A stretch of DNA of 64,000 bases, taken from the NCBI GenBank assembly GCA_023053545.1, contig JAKZAN010000001.1:888565-952564 (forward strand), written 5' to 3'. The notes beneath the pieces are model-generated. The model worked only from the letters and a program-made list of their open reading frames with translations, had not been told where the DNA came from and searched no databases. Position numbers and translations under genes: made by a program. The stretch comes from Lepidurus packardi. Lineage: Eukaryota; Arthropoda; Branchiopoda; Notostraca; Triopsidae. Shown piece by piece: positions 40,701 through 52,700 of this stretch; position 1 is the stretch's first letter; each line of letters starts with the position of its first letter.

Positions 40701-43700
40701 CTGCTGCCTCGGGGGTTTCTTCCGTTATAGCCTGGAGGCAATTCGCCTTCTATGCTCGACACCTCATTTCCGCGACCACGTGGCGCGCCAGATTATGGAA
40801 AGGGACCCCCCTCCGGGTATCCTCTCCACCCCGTCGAGGTTTTCGGAGAATAGTATCAAGCTTGTCCACTTGGCCATAATCAAAGTCTTGGGATTCTTTG
40901 AACCTAAACTCGTAGAATTTCTGGAGGAAGATTTGGCGGAGTTTGGGAGCTATTTTCAGTGAAGCTCCTCCCACGGGAGGCACGAGGGAAAATGTACCTT
41001 TTTTTTACTGGGCGCTTTTACTAATTTACCGGCGAGGACCGGCGATGGAGTAATCTTGCGTGATCTAAGCTCATCTCCTGCCTAGGGAGGGGCAGGGCTT
41101 AGCGTGCCACTTGACGTTTACGCGGACTCATCACAGCTGGCCGAAGGATGTACCGGCAGAAGGTAACGAACAGCGAGTCCGGAAGTTCCAGTCGATCGGA
41201 GCTAACATGCCGTAATGAGACCCCCGTCGTTTTTACCGGTACAACGATTCTGTTCTTGTCAAGTTTTTTTTTTCCAAGGGTTTCTCAATTACTGTTAATT
41301 ACTCCAATACCACATCGTTGAGTACCCAATTCCTTGCCCCTTATGAAATTCCCCCTGGTACGGGGGAATTTCCAGGATCTAGGATACATTACCGGCCAGG
41401 TATAAAAGGATCGAGACTGAAATATCGGTAGAAAGTATCGGCCAGACGGGTACGACCCTAAAAAGCCCTTGGAAGGTAAACTGTACGTTTGAAATGGTTC
41501 TCTTTTTGGGTGAGGACAAAATAAGGAAAAATAAGACAATTGAGGTAGTTATTCTAGCCAGTACAAAAGTACCGGCAGAAGCTAGCAGAAGGCAATAAAA
41601 ATGAAAGAAGGAAGGGGGGCTGCTGCTGCGGTAATGCTACAGGAGTACGGGAGCAAGGTTTCATTGTTGCCGGGGGCGGAGATTGGATCGGCCCCTGAGG
41701 AGGCGTACCAGGAGGGAGAGGAGGGGTGCGGGGGTTAGGGGAACTTTTCGTTCCTCGTTTTTCCCCCGTAACCGTAGCCATTGTTAGTCGTCTTAAGGGG
41801 TGTATGTGTAAGCCATTGCCCCATACTAGGAGAGAATGCGCTTCCCTTCTGGTGTGTCTCATTAAGGAAGGACGTCTTGTCGGTTTCGTTGGAGCAGAAG
41901 ACCTAAAAGACCGTGTGGACGGAATTTTTTTTCTCTTTTTGGGTTCTTTTTCTTGCGTTTTCTTATTTTCCCCCTTAAATATATACCTCTTATTCCATTT
42001 CCTCCCTGAGGGAAACAAGGAATGGTTGAAATTCCGCCAGACCAGGGGAAATATTTTTTTTTTTTTTTTTAAATAATGAAGGGAAGAATTGAACTCGGTT
42101 GTAATGCAAAATCAGCCAGAATTTGCCTTCTGCTGCAAGACTTTCTCAAATAAAGAAATAAACAAAGAAAGACTTTCTCAAAAATAAATAAATAAATGAA
42201 CCCAAAAAATTGCAAGACTTTCTCACAAATAAAGAAGGACTTTCTCAAAAAAAAATTTCTCAAAAATAAATAAATGAACGAACCCAAAAAATTGCAAGAC
42301 TTTCTCACAAATAAAGAAAGGCTTTCTCAAAAAAAAAATTCTAAAAAAAAAAGAAATTAATTAACCCAAAAAATTGCAAGACTTTCTCACAAATAAAGAA
42401 GGACTTTCTCAAAAAAAAATGTCTCACAAATAAATAAATGAATGAACCCAAAAAATTGCAAGACTTTCTCACAAATAAAGAAAGGCTTTCTCAAAAAAAA
42501 ATTCTAAAAAAAAAAGAAATTAATTAACCCAAAAAGATGCAAGACTTTCTCACAAATGAAGGACTTTCTCAAAAAAAAAAAAATTTCTCAAAAATAAATA
42601 AATAAATGAACCCAAAAAATTGCAAGACTTTCTCACAAATAAAGAAAGGCTTTCTCAAAAAAAAAATTCTAAAAAAAAAACAAATTAATTAACCCAAAAA
42701 ATTGCAAGACTTTCTCACAAATGAAGGACTTTCTCAAAAAAAAAAAAAATTCTCAAAAATAAATAAATAAATGAACCCAAAAAATTGCAAGACTTTCTCA
42801 CAAATAAAGAAGGACTTTCTCAAAAAAAAAAAAATTCTCAAAAATAAATAAATAAATGAACCCAAAAAATTGCAAGACTTTCTCACAAATAAAGAAAGGC
42901 TTTCTCAAAAAAAAATTCTCAAAAAAAAAGAAATTAATTAACCCAAAAAATTGCAAGACTTTCTCACAAATGAAGGACTTTCTCAAAAAAAAAAAATTCT
43001 CAAAAATAAATAAATAAATGAACCCAAAAAATTGCAAGACTTTCTCACAAATAAAGAAAGGCTTTCTCAAAAAAAAATTCTAAAAAAAAAAAATTAATTA
43101 ACCCAAAAAGATGCAAGACTTTCTCACAAATGAAGGACTTTCTCAAAAAAAAAAAATTCTCAAAAATAAATAAATAAATGAACCCAAAAAATTGCAAGAC
43201 TTTCTCACAAATAAAGAAAGGCTTTCTCAAAAAAAAAATTCTAAAAAAAAAAGAAATTAATTAACCCAAAAAGATGCAAGACTTTCTCACAAATGAAGGA
43301 CTTTCTCAAAAAAAAAAAATTCTCAAAAATAAATAAATAAATGAACCGAAAAAATTGCAAGACTTTCTCACAAATAAAGAAAGACTTTAAAAAAAACTTT
43401 CTCAAAAATAAATAAATGAACCCACAAAATTGCAAGACTTTCTCACAAATAAAGAAAGGCTTTCTCAAAAAAAATTTTCTCAAAAATAAAGAAAGACTTT
43501 CTCAAAAATAAATAAATAAATGAACCCAAAAATAGTGAAAAAGATTAGAAGAGAAAACTTTCTCAAAAATAAATAAATAAAAGAACCCAAAAAATAGTGA
43601 AAAAGATTAAAAGAATGGGATGCGAGTCAGGTCAAGGAAAGGGTTCTATCGTGGTACTGTTTTGGGGTAAATGGTACGCGAGGGAGAGGAAAGTTTCGGA

Positions 43701-46700
43701 TTCCTAGCCAAAGAAGGCAGGAAAGGGGGTGGCTTGCTTAGGAATGGGCAATGAGGTACTGGGAGAGCATAATCGTAGTCATTGTCCCGCGTGGAGTGGG
43801 TCATGAAAACGGAAGCTGCTTGCAATAGCCAGTGTTGGGGAATGGAGAGAAGTTCATTTCGGTGCCATAGCGTTAATGAAATGTTGGAGGGGTTGAGGGG
43901 TGGGGAGGGTTGAGCGGAGGAAGAAGGGTACCTCATTTGCGTGACATCTATGACACACGTTCGCCATCGTTCCGCGGAAGTATCTTTCGCCTGCTTTGGG
44001 CCTGGCGTCGTTTTCCGTTACTACTCAGAGTTATACTGTGTACTCCCCCGAAGTTATAAGAAGGTAGACAAGGGACCCAATAACAGAAAAGGTTATGTGT
44101 GGTGAAATGTATTTCTGGTCTTTGGGGTTTCGTTTGAGTTCGTCTCCAACTTGTCCTTTTGGTACGCTGGTCGGTCGAGTCTTTCTTTTTTTCTCGCTTC
44201 TTTTCATTTCTTTTCCCATTTTTCTTTTGGTTGGTCGCTGCGGCTCTGAAAATGCAATTAGATTGTAATTAGGTTGGTCAGGAACGGGTCAAGGGTTTCC
44301 ACGCCTCAGGCGACCCTCAGGCGAGGCATCTTATCCCTAACAAATAGCTTTGGAGACGAGGAGGAGAGTACGAGCAAACATTGCTACGAAAGAAAAGGAA
44401 AGCTAATTTCTGCAGAGCCGTTAGAGGCGGGTAATGGGGGAAATTTCATTGAAGTCACACCGTTAATACGTCATTAAAGTTTCGGAGCGACTACCGGCCG
44501 TTAGCATGGAGACAGCAGGAGAACAATTAAGGATCAATTAGGATAGTTAACACGACACGTTCCAAGGTATGGGTTATAGAGTGTGATATGCCAGAGCGAA
44601 GAATGAAAAGAAAAGAATGAAATTCCTTGGTTTCTTGTTTTCGCTCTGATTAACTGAAAGAGAAAGGAGAAGGAGGAACACTGAGATTGTCAATTAACAG
44701 TCTGTGTTTCAAGCCTGGGGAAAGCGTAATAATTCAAAGCTAGGTAGTGTCACAAGTTGTTAGCGATTGAAGTAGTTACTCGATTTAGAGCGAGAGGTAT
44801 TGCAGAGGGAAGGAAATGGGAGGGAGAGGACGTTTAAACGGGGAAAGAGGGGTGACGCACCGGAGGATTAGGGTCTAAGTCTAGGGGCGAGGGTAGTGAG
44901 GGTGTAGCTTCGGTACTTGAAGTAGATTGTGATGGTCGAAAATGTCAGCTTGTCTGACGCATCTACCTAAATTTGCCATGGGAACAAGTGAATGGAATAG
45001 GTAGAAAATAAATAAATTGGAAGCCATTTGGAACCATTTTGGTCATGAAAATAATGGGGTACAAAATACGTTTGGATGTAATCTAACAGGTCTGAGTTTG
45101 TATGCACAGATTTGTTTATTGATTTATTGAGTTAAGGGTTAATTTATTTTCTCCGAATTTTTACATAATTACTAGCCACAGCTGCCAGTGAGTTACAGGA
45201 AACATTCCAATCTGGCAAATTTCTGTAGTAGAGGTATGTGATACTGCTGCTATTCTCTGCCAAAGTTTGCGTTCTAAATCGTGGAATTTCACAGGAATTT
45301 CTGCCCATGTCCTCCTTGCCGGTTACGATCCGTCACCAATCTGTTCATTTGTTCAATCTCTCACCCAAACCCTTATTCCTCCTTTTCTGAGCGATTAATT
45401 GTCGTCCGTCGTCCTTAAGTCGTGGTATGTCGCCCTTATGTCGGGGTCTGTCGCCCTTGTGTCGGGGTCCGTCGCCCTTATGTCGTGTACACCGTAATCC
45501 TTGTGTCGTGTTGCCATTTTGCCGATTCACTATTAAGCCCTCTTCTGTATGATTGGGAATTGAATTTTCAATTTTCAATTGAATTGAGATGTCGCCCTTA
45601 TGTCGGGATCTGTCGCCCTTATGTCGGGGTCCGTCGCCCTTATGTCGGGGTCCGTCGCCCTTATGTCGTGTACACCGTAATCCTTGTGTCGTGTTGCCAT
45701 TTCCCCGATTCACTATTAAGCCCTCTTCTGTATGATTGGGAATTGAATTTTCAATTTTCAATTGAATTGAGGCAACACGTGACGTCCTTTTCCTAGTGAT
45801 TATTGTCGTGTTGCCATTTAGGCAAGGAATCATTAAGGCCTAATATTTAGAATTGAGAATTTTCACTTCCAAATTGAATTTGAGCCCGATCCTAAAAACC
45901 GCTACAACTCGCGATGTAAAGGCCTTTTGTTTTATTCAAGTGTAACCTTTTAAAGCCTCGCCGTCGTGTCGGAGCGAGTAAAAGGGAAGCACGTTTGGCT
46001 TTTAAGGAAATTGATATTACTGGGCTTATTGGAGTACAAGGTTAGCCTGTACCCAAAGTCTCTCGAAGCGTGCTTTTGTTCTCGGGTAGGGTCATGGAGG
46101 AATGTTTGCGGCGGATAGGGCAGAAATGGGATCCAGTACTATAACTTCGGTTTGGGGGACTGGAACGGCTGGGAATGGTGTACGTGTATGTGTGTACTTT
46201 AGAGGCTGTATAATGTCAGGTCACCTAATCCTCCCGAGATAGGAATTATGGCCATCTCCTTCACGATCCTATACTCCCTTCCCTTTCTGGCTTTCCAATA
46301 GCCTGACTTATAGCTAATATATCACTGGCCCCAAACCAAGAACCTTTCGGACTTGCCAGGAAGAAAATCACTTGCCCAGGACGGAAGAGAATACAAGAAA
46401 TAGCAGCATTGATTTTGGATTTTATTATTTTATTTTTTTTTTCACTAAATGCCCATACATTTTCGTTTTCGAGGCCCTCCTGGGCTGCCAGATGTATAGT
46501 TCTGTCCAGTTTAAGCTCCTAACCCCTCTTTTTCAACCCCCCAAACCCCTCCGGCTATCAGGTCGAAATCGAAATAAGAAAAAAGAAGAAGAAAATCGAA
46601 ACTTGGCCGTAATTTGACGGGAGAACTTTTCTGGGACCTCGGTTGTCCCCGCGAACGCTTTGCAATAATTTCCAAGAATCTTTTTAAAAAATCTTTAAAA

Positions 46701-49700
46701 AATCAAGAATCTTTAAAAAAATTTTAAAATTCTAAAATTAAAAAAAAAAAAATACATTTTTTTTAATTTTTAAAAAATCAAGAATCTTTAAAAAAAAGTC
46801 TTCAACAAGTTCGTAGGCGAAAGCAAATGTATTTTGGAAGAAATTTCTTCAGAAATATTTCTAAGAAAAAAGTTTTGGGAAATTTCTGCTCCGAATTTCT
46901 TTTCATTCTTATTCTTATTATTTTTTAATAGCTCTTATTCGCGATTGGAGTATGTAGACGAGCATCGTGACGAAGACTGTCAAGAATCTGTAAAAAATCA
47001 AGAATCTTCAAAATTTCTAAAAAATGTAAAAAAAAAATTACATTTTTTTTAAAATTACACATGTTTTTAAATTTTTAAAAAATCAAGAATCTTTAAAATT
47101 TTAAAAAAATTGTAAAAAAAAAAAAATTTTTACATTTATTAAAAAATTTTTTTTTACAAAAATGTAAAAAAAAAAATTTTAATTTTTAAAAAATCAAGAA
47201 TCTTTAAAAAAAAAAAAAAAGTCTTCAACAAGTTCGTAGGCGAAAGCGAATGTATTTTGGAAGACATTTCTTCAGAAATATTTCTTAAGAGAAAAGTTTT
47301 TGGAACTGCTCCGAATTTCTTTTGATTCAGCCAAAAATTATATTTTTTTGCCTGAGAATAGCTCGTATTCGCTCTGGGAGTATGTAGACGAGCATCGTGA
47401 CGAAGACTGTCAAGAATCAAGAATCTGTAAAAAATCAAGAATCTTCAAAATTTCTAAAAAATGTAAAAAAAAATTACATTTTTTTTAAAATTACACATGT
47501 TTTTAAATTTTTAAAAAATCAAGAATCTTTAAAATTTTAAAAAAATTGTAAAAAAAAAAAAAAATTTTACATTTATTAAAAAATTTTTTTTTACAAAAAT
47601 GTAACAAAATTTTTTTTTTTAATTTAAAAAAATCAAGAATCTTTAAAAAAAAAGTCTTCAACAAATTCTTAGGCGAAAGCGAATGTATTGTGGAAGAAAT
47701 TCGTTCAGAAATATTTCTTAAGAGAAAAGTTTTTGGAACTGCTCGGAATTTCTTTTGATTCAGGCAAAAAATGCCAGTTTTTTGCCTGAAAATAGCTCTT
47801 ATTCGCGCTGGGAGTATGTAGACGAGCATCGTGACGAAGACTGTCATTGAGAAGCTGTAAGAACTTCGATTTTTTCACGCTCTCGTTTGCTTCGACGGTT
47901 AGTTATTTAGCGCGAGGAAAACGAATGTCGTTTTTTTTTTTTTTTTTCTTCCCCTCTTTTCTGTTAGGGAAGAGTCAGATTAGGCTGATAAGATGCTTTG
48001 CTTCGTGGAGGAAAAGAAAAGTTGTAATCTCCTCAGGGAAGATTGACACATTGTGATTCGTAAGACAGGCGAATAATTGCATCTACTATTACTGAATTCC
48101 CTCTCTTCAGAGGGAAGCTCCTCTCCTCGCTACACAGAAATATATCTAAAAAAAAAAGAAAAGTTATTTCTCTTATCATACGCTACACTGCCTGTATTAT
48201 ACAGCCTTTCGATACACAACAAGACATAAAAGAAAAAGAAAAGATCTTATTTGTACGGCTATTTTCTCTCTTATTCCCAAGTTCCGTGTTCAGTGTTCAT
48301 GGTCACCAGGGTACGAGGGGCGTTTTGTGTACTATTGGCATTGGATAGCCGGTTGTCAAGACGCAGTGCTTAAGGGAGAGAGAATAGTTATAGTTAAGAA
48401 ATAGGGTCTGGACGGACATGGCTTCAGGCAACAATGAAAGACACCCCTCGATCTTGCGGGTTGCTGGGAAACGAGTTTTCTGCTCTGCAGCTACCAACTT
48501 CTACCCACCCCGTAGCGCTTGAGGGGTGGTTGGGGGGGTCTAGTCGAACCCGTTTCGTGCTTTTCTTTCGCAATGAGTTTCGCCCCGGAGTTCCAGGGGG
48601 TCTCATTAGGGGTGTTATGTATTCCGCGTGAATTGCGGCGTGATGGCTGGCAAGAGGTTCAATCAGGTGTGCCATGCAGCTTGACTCCTCCCCTTTCTAG
48701 GTATGTATCGTACAGCGTAAACTACGAAGAGTCACACAGGGAAGCCAAGCACGTACCTGTTCCAATGAGACTGGCTGGCATAGTGGGAGGAGAAACCCAG
48801 AACCACAACTGCGACAGAAATGTTTAGAAATGTTGGGCGTCCGTGGACTTTTTGTTCTTCTTCTTCTTCTTGCCTTGGCGGCAAGTCGAGTTAAGTCAGT
48901 CAGAACGAGGACTTGATGTTATTACGCAAATGCTGACACATGGCAAAAGAAAAGTATTTACTCGAAAGGGGAGGGGTTGGCGGAATCTGCGCGCAGATGT
49001 TATAACCAGAGACAATTAAATTGACAATTTCGTGAGCAGATTTTCTTTGCTTTAGTACTTTTTTGGTAGTTTTTTTGAGGAAAGGAAGGGGGGGAAGAAA
49101 TTGACTTTCGAGGGAAATTTCCCTTGAGGCCATTTTAAGCAACACAGCTCGATTTTACATGTTAAGTTTGCAACAAATGTAGAGAAGACAATCAGGTTCG
49201 CTAATCTTGGAGTGACACGAAATAATTTTTCTTATTTTTTGAATAAACTACATGATACACATTAGGAACTGGTTAATTAAGGGTAGTTGTATACCAGTCG
49301 TCGACTTAAGGACGATGGACCCCGACATTAGGACGACAGCCCCATAATCTTAAGGAACCAATAGACTTTTGAGTTCGTAGTCGCTCTCAAATCTAAATAT
49401 GTAACTTCACCTTCACCAGGGATGTAGACCAAAGGACTACGATGTACCCGACTTAAGAGCTACAAAACTCGACTTAAGGACGACGGACCCCGACATTAGG
49501 ACGGCAGCTCCATAATCTTTTAAGGAACCAATAGTCTTTTGAGTTCGTAATCCCTCTCAAATCTAAATATGCAACTTCACCTTCACCGGGGATGTAGACA
49601 AAAGGAGTACAAAGTACCCGACTTAAGAGCTACAAACCTCGACTTAAGGACGACGGACCCCGACATTAGGACGACAGCTCCATAATCTTAAGGAACCAAT

Positions 49701-52700
49701 AGACTTTTGAGTTCGTAGTCGCTCTCAAATCTAAATATGTAACTTCACCGATGTAGACCAAAGGACTACGATGTACCCGACTTAAGGGCTACAAACCTCG
49801 ACTTAAGGACGACGGACCCCGACATTAGGACGACAGTTCCATAATCTTTTAAGAAACCAATAGCCTTTCGAGTTCGTAGTCGCTCTCAAATCTAAATATG
49901 TAACTTCACCTTCACCAGGGATGTAGACCAAAGGACTACGATGTACCCGACTTAAGGGCTACAAACCTCGACTTAAGGACGACGGACCCCGACATTAGGA
50001 CGACAGCCCCATAATCTTTTAAGGAACCAATAGTCTTTTGAGTTCGTAGTCGCTCTCAAATCTAAATATGTAACTTCACCGATGTAGACAAAAGGACTAC
50101 GATGTACCCGACTTAAGGACTCCAAACCTCGACTTAAGGACGACGGACCTCGACACTAGGACGACACTTTTAATCTCGTTGGCGCTTAACCAGTGAACAA
50201 AGACATTTGGAACTTGAAATGCTATTGATTATGAAGCTGTCGTCCATGTGTCGTTGGCCGTAGTCCTTGTGTCTACATACCCGGTAAAGGTAAATTTAAG
50301 TATTTCGATACTGAACTGGCGGTTTGTCAGTGGAAACGACGTGCAGTTTCAAGCCAATGACATTTGCTTGATTTCTACCATTTCGTTGGCGAAGTAATTT
50401 CTGTCCAGTTCCGTTTTCATTAAGAAGTCGACGTTCTTTCTATTTAGTATAACTGGAGTAGTAAATGTACTGGCTTTTGAGTGTAATATTTTGCGACTCG
50501 AGGTTTGAAAGGTTCGCTAGTCTGTTTTTTTTTTTGCAACATTCTGGCAGTGTAAATTGGTTGGGTAAAAGGGGGTAACTTTGGTGGGGAGTTAGTAAAC
50601 GCTCGACTAACTTAAGGTCCTTTTGAGCGATTAATATTCATATCGTGCGACCAAGAAAACGACCGCGCCCTGACGTCATTCCCTTCTTACCTTTAAAACG
50701 CCCTTAAGTTGGAGTTGGGAAATACTCTCCAGCCGTCGACACAACCATCCGTACACGTTTCCTGTCAATTGCCCAAGAAACTTGAATTTGGCCGGAAGAA
50801 AATGTCCAGTAGAGCTATTTTGGGTTTTAATTTAAAAGAAATACGAATGAAATACGTATTCTATTGGGAAAAGACTTTATTTTACCCTTAGCAGGAACCA
50901 GCTGGAACCGAATTTGTAGTTTTTAACCATTTGGAGCGATTCGGAGCCGATGTTATCAGTTATGCCATTAAAACTAAAAGAGCTAGCTTAATTAACAACA
51001 AGAGTTATTTGTAATAGCCCACCAGAGAATAACCGTTGTTATCGCCATGAAATAATCTTTAATTCTAATACTACTAATTTGTTTAAATTCTATGAATTTT
51101 ATTATAATAGTTTTATGTTAAATAGTGTTCCTATTTTTATGATTATTTTCTTATATTTATTACGGTTTTTAGTTATTATTTTTTTATATTTATTAAGGTT
51201 TTTATTTATTATTTTTTATATTTATTACGGTTTTTATTTATTATTTTTTTATATTTATTACGGTTTTTATTTATTATTTTTTTTATATTTATTACGGGTT
51301 TTATTTATTATTTTTTTATATTTATTAAAGTTTCTAGTCCTGTTACCGTTTATTTCTTCATAAACGGACATGGGGTGAAGAGCTAGTACTGTCCAAACTT
51401 GAAATCTAAAATAGTATTGTTTTATGACGGTAGATGGCGTTTATGGTGATCGCTTCTGTCAAGTGATTGTTGATTCGATTAAATGGAGATTCTACATAAA
51501 CGGGACAGGGGGTGAAGAGTTAGTACTGTCCAAACTAGAAAATTAAAATAGTATTTTTGTATGACAATAGATGGCGTTTATTATGATCATTTCTGTCAAG
51601 TGAATGTTGATTCGATGAAGTGCAGATTCTTCATAAACGGACAGGGGGTGAAGAGTCAGTAATGTCCAAACTTGAAAACTAAAATAGCTCTAGATTCCAA
51701 TAGATTGCAATAATTTTTTTAATAGATTCCAACGATACTCAGGATGTTTATCAGTACTCGGGATGGTTATCCCGAGTACTGTCTTCGGAATCTAATGTAA
51801 GTTAGAATGTGAGTTGAATCACATGTAAGAAATGTAGACAGATTTTGACAAAAAAATTTAGACCAAAATTGTGACAAATTTTGAAACAATTACATCTCCA
51901 GTACATGCACCTATAAGTACATGTACATGCATGTACACGTACATGTACGTATGTACATGCATGTACATACGTACATGTACATGCAGTACATGTATCTCTA
52001 ATGTACACGTAACTGAAACACATGCTGCAACACGTTCTCAATGTTTATTTCCCCCCCCCCCTTTCTCTATGTTCGGAAACAATGTTTTGGTTAGTATTTT
52101 AGATGGGAAATTGCTCGAGATAACTAGAAAAACAAAATAGAAGCTTATGATGTATACGACATTGATTCCAAACCAATCTCGCGAGCTAACGTAACACCAC
52201 GACAGCTTCTGGGGGAATCGAACAAGGGAGAGGGGGGTAAGAGGAAGATACCCTCATCTAAGATATGCATGGAAAAAAAGACCAGCCCTGCTCCGAGTGT
52301 GTATGGCTTGCTCCGTAGTGCTTTATTAAAAGCCGTACGCATATACCCCTTACTATCCAAAAAAAAAAAAATTTCCTCTTTGCTCTGTGTTATGGATCAA
52401 TATTTTCTCTCCGTCTTTGCGATTTTTTTTTTCTTTACAATCTTTTTTTACATTTTTTTTTTCTTTACAATCTTTACTTCCAACTTGCCTCCACGAATTA
52501 AACCCTCTCATTTTCTTTTTTTTCTGTTTTTTGGGGGTTTTCTTTAGCAGCTATCAAGAGTACCAGCAAACTAAGCATGTGCCGAATTACTAGTAATCAA
52601 CGTTCAACAATGCTCTGCCAACGAGGGTGAAATGGAAGTCTAAGGGAAGTGTAAGGGAAAAATAGATATAAAAAAAACATGGATCGACAGTTATAGCTAT

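Larger units (their letters stand above)
39195..42110. other. First part of TIMELESS intron 9; no supported gene
   Basis: Contains a possible tRNA-derived SINE fragment (39465-39525), poly(T) at about 40630-40664, a coding-like ORF at about 40680-40962 (listed separately) and unique sequence. Confidence 0.4.

Noticed and set aside
42069..43483. Phe/Leu-rich minus-strand ORFs resembling membrane proteins
   Set aside because: Products of the poly(A)-rich 'actttctcacaaata' minisatellite.
45345..45833. Minus-strand ORF with repeated RHKGD units, and the plus-strand ORF with VGVRRPYV units
   Set aside because: Both follow the 'gtcgcccttatgtcgggg' DNA repeat; open frames on both strands indicate an array effect, not a gene.
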